64,000 nucleotides of DNA from Succinatimonas sp. UBA7265. GTDB taxonomy: Bacteria > Pseudomonadota > Gammaproteobacteria > Enterobacterales > Succinivibrionaceae. The stretch covers positions 20,025 to 84,024 of the forward strand of contig DKSD01000011.1 in the NCBI GenBank assembly GCA_002473165.1, in the 5' to 3' direction. A model generated the notes under the pieces. It was not told the origin of the DNA, did not search any database, and saw only the letters and a list, made by a program, of their open reading frames with translations. A program made the translations under genes and the position numbers. Shown here in pieces: positions 61,190 through 64,000 of this stretch (position 1 is its first letter; each line of letters begins with the position of its first letter).

Positions 61190-61483
61190 TCAGCACCCGC
61201 TGCCGTCAAGTCGGCAGGCAGCGCCCTGAACCGGCCTTGATTTGAGCCCGACATCCTCAGGGTTGAGCGTGACCTTTCCGTCTTCAGTAACAAAGCAGGG
61301 AATGCCTATGCCCTGCCCCTTAACGCTGTCAAAGGCGGGATCAGTGTCGCGCAGTTTCAGGAATTCCTTGAGTTTCTTTACATCAGAGCCAATGTCGATC
61401 ACTTCAAAGCCGCCGCGCTCTTTAATCTGATCTTTAAGACAGCCGCAATCAGGGCAGCTGGGCATGCCGTAGACCTTAACCAT
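61190..61483 (-). CDS. Glutaredoxin-related protein
   Basis: 97 aa thioredoxin-fold protein. It starts VKVYGMPSCPDCGCLKDQI, with a CPDC active-site motif, and has the cis-proline region GIGIPCFVTEDGKV. Length fits small glutaredoxins. GAGGTGA precedes the ATG. The C-terminus has two further cysteines (AACRLDGSGC). Likely a cytoplasmic thiol-disulfide reductase; the partner is unknown. Confidence 0.85.
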   Translation of the reverse strand: MVKVYGMPSCPDCGCLKDQIKERGGFEVIDIGSDVKKLKEFLKLRDTDPAFDSVKGQGIGIPCFVTEDGKVTLNPEDVGLKSRPVQGAACRLDGSGC

Positions 61484-61651
61484 GTTCGTATGTCACCTCT
61501 TTCTCAAAAGAAGTCCTCTGCCTGCTGATTTTATCAGAGGCATTAGGCCAGTTCTGTTAGACGCAACCGCACAGCGAACTTTCATGAACATGAGCAAGCT
61601 TAAAGCACACAGCGCCATATCGGGGTAACATCATCACAGCAAGGAGTAACT

Positions 61652-62599
61652 ATGACCGAAGCACCCAAATCCCCGTGGCCTGGTCCTGCCGGGCTCATCC
61701 CAGTTACCTCAGGGCGCGCCGATGACGCCAACCTGTGGAATCGCGCTTACCTCGACCGCATCCACGTGGAGATGCGCATCATCGATGCCATAAAACCGCA
61801 GCTTAAGACCGTGATCCTGGGGCGCGAGTTTGCAAGCCCCATCATGATGCCGGCCTTCTCGCATTTGAACAAGGCAGGCCTCAAAGACCGCACCCCCATG
61901 GAGGATTACGCCCTTGCCGCCAAGGAACTCGGCACCCTCAACTGGATCGGCATGGAGGATGAGGCCGAATTTGACCGGATTATCGCCTGCGGAGCCCCAA
62001 CGGTGAGGATCATCAAGCCCTTTGCCGATCACGCTCTCATAATCTCGCAGATAAGGCACTCAGAGAACCTGGGCGCTTTTGCCGTCGGCATCGATGTCGA
62101 TCATGTGCCGGGCACCGACGGCGGCTGCGACATCGTGGACGGGATCCCGCTGGGGCCGGTGAACAGCGCTGATCTTAAAGCTTTTATCAAAATCACCTCA
62201 CTGCCTTTCATCGTTAAAGGCGTGCTCTCGGTAAGCGACGCGCGCAAAGCCGCAGACGCCGGCGCCGCGGCAATCGTGGTCTCGCACCACCACGGACGGC
62301 TGCCCTTCGGCATTGCCCCGGCGCAGGTGCTGCCGCAGATCTGCAGGGCTCTCAAAGGCTCAAAGACCGAAATCTACGCAGACTGCGGGATCGACACAGG
62401 TTATGACGCTTACAAGCTGTTGGCTTTAGGTGCTAAGGCGGTCAGCGTAGGCCGCGGCATCCTCAGACCGCTTTTAAAAGAGGGGGATGATGGGGTCGTA
62501 CAGAAAGTCCGCAAGATGAACGCCGAACTCTCAGAGCTGATGTTCTACACCGGGATCGCAGACACCGGTTCTTTCGATCCCTCAGTGCTGTGGATTTGA
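61652..62599 (+). CDS. FMN-dependent alpha-hydroxy-acid oxidizing protein
   Basis: 315 aa TIM-barrel flavoprotein related to lactate/glycolate oxidases. The phosphate and FMN-binding regions IYADCGIDTGYDAYKLLALGAKAVSVGRG and the barrel strand PFIVKGVLSVSDARKAADAGAAAIVVS are typical. The active-site block reads SHHHGRLPFG where classical members have SNHGGRQLD; the catalytic His and the Arg are kept. It is shorter than lactate oxidase (about 370 aa), as in a subgroup of anaerobe proteins. AAGGAG precedes the ATG. Substrate not known. Confidence 0.85.
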   Translation: MTEAPKSPWPGPAGLIPVTSGRADDANLWNRAYLDRIHVEMRIIDAIKPQLKTVILGREFASPIMMPAFSHLNKAGLKDRTPMEDYALAAKELGTLNWIGMEDEAEFDRIIACGAPTVRIIKPFADHALIISQIRHSENLGAFAVGIDVDHVPGTDGGCDIVDGIPLGPVNSADLKAFIKITSLPFIVKGVLSVSDARKAADAGAAAIVVSHHHGRLPFGIAPAQVLPQICRALKGSKTEIYADCGIDTGYDAYKLLALGAKAVSVGRGILRPLLKEGDDGVVQKVRKMNAELSELMFYTGIADTGSFDPSVLWI

Positions 62600-62604
62600 A
62601 CATC

Positions 62605-62640
62605 AAAAATCCGGAAAGATTTCTGCTCTCCGGATTAAAA
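62605..62640 (-). terminator. Intrinsic terminator of rluB
   Basis: AATCCGGA (62608-62615) pairs with TCCGGATT (62629-62636). On the minus strand a T-run follows; on the plus strand AAAA follows. It lies between the convergent hydroxy-acid oxidase and rluB genes. Confidence 0.7.
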
Positions 62641-62642
62641 AC

Positions 62643-63890
62643 TCAGCGCCCGCTTCTGCCAAAGAAACGCCCGCGGGGCTTTCTGTCAGCGCCCGCGCGC
62701 GGCCGCCGCGGCGCATCGTGATCTCTGTAAGAGCGATGCTCTGAATCCCGGCGATCGCCGCGCTCATCATCGCGCCACCCCTTGAAAGAATCGCGATGCG
62801 CTCCGAAACCGTCGCGTTTTACATAGCTGCGCGAAGAGCGGCGATCGCTTGACGCATAACGCCCGCCCTCGCTCCTCTCCCCGTAGCTGCGGCGGGGATC
62901 ATCGCTCCTGCGGTCAGCGCGATCGCGGCGTTTGCCGCCATCCGCGCGGCGATTGGAGAAACCGCCGCGGTCATCATGCGGGCGGTAACCGCTGCCGCGG
63001 TGCGGCTTAAAGACGCGGCTGCCGTCATCTGCGCCCTCATTGCGCCCTGCCGCATGAAAAGGCGCGGTTCTCCTTGCCGGGCGCGAATTCTCGCTCCGCG
63101 CGCCTTTGTCCTGCGCTTTAGGCAGCGCCGGCGCCATCTCGTCAGGATCGAGCGCTTTCATGCCGGCTAAGTAGCGCAGGATATTGATCTCGCCGCGCGA
63201 GAGCTCGCGGTACTCGCCCGCCCTTAAGCTGCGGTCGAGCTCGATGCCCGCATATTTAATACGGATGAGCCTGCTGACCGTGGCGCCGACGGCCTCCCAG
63301 AGCCTGCGCACCTCGCGCTTGCGCCCCTCTTTTAAGGTACAGGTGTACCAGGCGTTGCGCCCCTCGCCGCCTGCAAACTCCACCTTGTCAAAATGCGCCG
63401 GGCCGTCATCGAGATCAACTCCTTCAAGAAGCTTGCTGATCTGCTCCTCTCCAATCTGCCCGTAGACACGGGCGGCATAGACGCGTTCGATGCCGTGCGA
63501 GGGGTGCATCAGGGCGTTGGCCAGTTCCCCGTCCGTGGTAAAGAGCAGCAGGCCCGAGGTGTTGATGTCAAGGCGCCCGATGTAGATCCAGCGCGCGCTG
63601 CCTGGGTCCGGCAGGTGATCAAATACCGTAGGGCGATCCTCGGGATCAGAGAGCGTGGTGAGTTCGCCTTCAGGCTTGTGGTACATGAGCACGCGGCATA
63701 AGGGTTTGCTCTGCCCCGGGCGCAGCACCACCTTGCCGTCTATGGCCACAGTGACGCCGTCTTCGATGCGATCGCCCAGCGCCGCTGCCTTGCCGTCGAC
63801 GCTAACCCGGCCCTCGGAGATGAGTTTCTCAAGCCCGCGGCGCGATCCCAGCCCCTGGCGCGCCAGGACTTTTTGCAGTTTTTCGCTCAT
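62643..63890 (-). CDS. rluB: 23S rRNA pseudouridine synthase (RluB type) with long RGD-rich tail
   Basis: 415 aa. An S4 RNA-binding domain (about 1-60, LQKVLARQGLGSRRGLEKLI) precedes the RsuA/RluB catalytic domain with Asp108 in GRLDINTSGLLLFT, and RKREVRRLWEAVGATVSRLIR marks the second half. RluB modifies U2605 of 23S rRNA in E. coli; RluE/RluF relatives are alternatives. From about residue 262 to the end, the protein is a low-complexity Arg/Asp/Gly/Ser tail of about 150 residues, longer than the E. coli tail. GGGAG precedes the ATG. Confidence 0.9.
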   Translation of the reverse strand: MSEKLQKVLARQGLGSRRGLEKLISEGRVSVDGKAAALGDRIEDGVTVAIDGKVVLRPGQSKPLCRVLMYHKPEGELTTLSDPEDRPTVFDHLPDPGSARWIYIGRLDINTSGLLLFTTDGELANALMHPSHGIERVYAARVYGQIGEEQISKLLEGVDLDDGPAHFDKVEFAGGEGRNAWYTCTLKEGRKREVRRLWEAVGATVSRLIRIKYAGIELDRSLRAGEYRELSRGEINILRYLAGMKALDPDEMAPALPKAQDKGARSENSRPARRTAPFHAAGRNEGADDGSRVFKPHRGSGYRPHDDRGGFSNRRADGGKRRDRADRRSDDPRRSYGERSEGGRYASSDRRSSRSYVKRDGFGAHRDSFKGWRDDERGDRRDSEHRSYRDHDAPRRPRAGADRKPRGRFFGRSGR

Positions 63891-63970
63891 GTGTGCTCCC
63901 TGTAAATTCCGAGTGCAATTATCTCACACCAGGCCACGGTTTCTCAGCGCCGCCTGTCGCGACGGCGCTT

Positions 63971-63979
63971 TGCTATAAT
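63971..63979 (+). promoter_or_regulatory. Extended -10 promoter near the window end
   Basis: TGCTATAAT, a consensus -10 with the TG extension, on the plus strand and divergent from rluB. The gene it would serve lies beyond position 64000. No -35 consensus is seen. Confidence 0.6.
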
Positions 63980-64000
63980 CTCTAATTCCCGCGTTTTTGT

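Overview
This 64-kb window is GC-rich chromosomal DNA from a Gram-negative bacterium. The gene set is gammaproteobacterial: RpoD with regions 1.1 to 4 plus a large non-conserved region, CarAB, MsbA, TamAB, KdsA/KdsD, RimP-NusA-InfB-RbfA, an RluB-type pseudouridine synthase, YebC and an E. coli-length GlnA with the adenylylation tyrosine. A YjjP/YjjB (dicarboxylate/succinate exporter type) pair, paired AAA-like/PD-(D/E)XK proteins and a degenerate IS1634-like transposase recall gut and rumen fermenters, possibly Succinivibrionaceae/Aeromonadales. That placement is inference only. No rRNA, tRNA or CRISPR array was recognised.

Layout. 0-5.2 kb: end of glucokinase, then rpoD, yebC and aspS on the minus strand. 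5.2-5.8 kb: a 580-bp gene-free stretch with strong hairpins and a plus-strand terminator. 5.8-14.5 kb (minus): amino-acid ABC substrate-binding protein, and the tightly overlapping cluster tamA-tamB-hpt-lonH-like. 14.7-21.1 kb (plus): carAB and msbA. 21.2-25.4 kb: a lone transposase-like gene, a small secreted protein, yjjP-yjjB and a GNAT enzyme. 25.8-35.1 kb (plus): a nitrogen-assimilation block (glnA, gltB, gltD, gdhA) with an NtrC-like site upstream of glnA. 35.2-38.9 kb: two tandem AAA-like/PD-(D/E)XK proteins. 39.1-42.0 kb: kdsA-kdsD and an SDR dehydrogenase. 42.1-42.7 kb: an AT-rich hicAB toxin-antitoxin pair. 42.9-46.7 kb (minus): nadK-recN-GNAT-dapB, and then a LacI-type regulator. 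48.0-53.2 kb: rimP-nusA-infB-rbfA behind a long structured leader. 53.2-54.8 kb: a TerC/CBS/CorC membrane protein. 55.0-61.0 kb (minus): a surface-glycan cluster (GT4, GT25, multipass membrane protein, membrane-anchored protein, GT2, GT4) that turns AT-rich at its upstream end. 61.2-63.9 kb: a glutaredoxin-like protein, an FMN-dependent hydroxy-acid oxidase and rluB.

How the genes work together. Much of the window serves the envelope: TamA/TamB (outer-membrane assembly), MsbA (lipid A flipping), KdsA/KdsD (Kdo synthesis) and the glycan cluster. The nitrogen block supplies glutamine and glutamate by both the GS/GOGAT and GDH routes and feeds carAB next door. The rimP operon joins ribosome maturation, transcription elongation and translation initiation.

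The observations most worth a second look are: two G9 homopolymer tracts in adjacent glycan genes (possible phase variation); an intrinsic terminator lying between a good promoter and rimP-nusA (possible NusA-linked attenuation); an intact transposase reading frame that appears to have lost two of three catalytic residues; the tandem AAA-like/nuclease pair; and an unassigned structured RNA candidate at about 5.44-5.77 kb.
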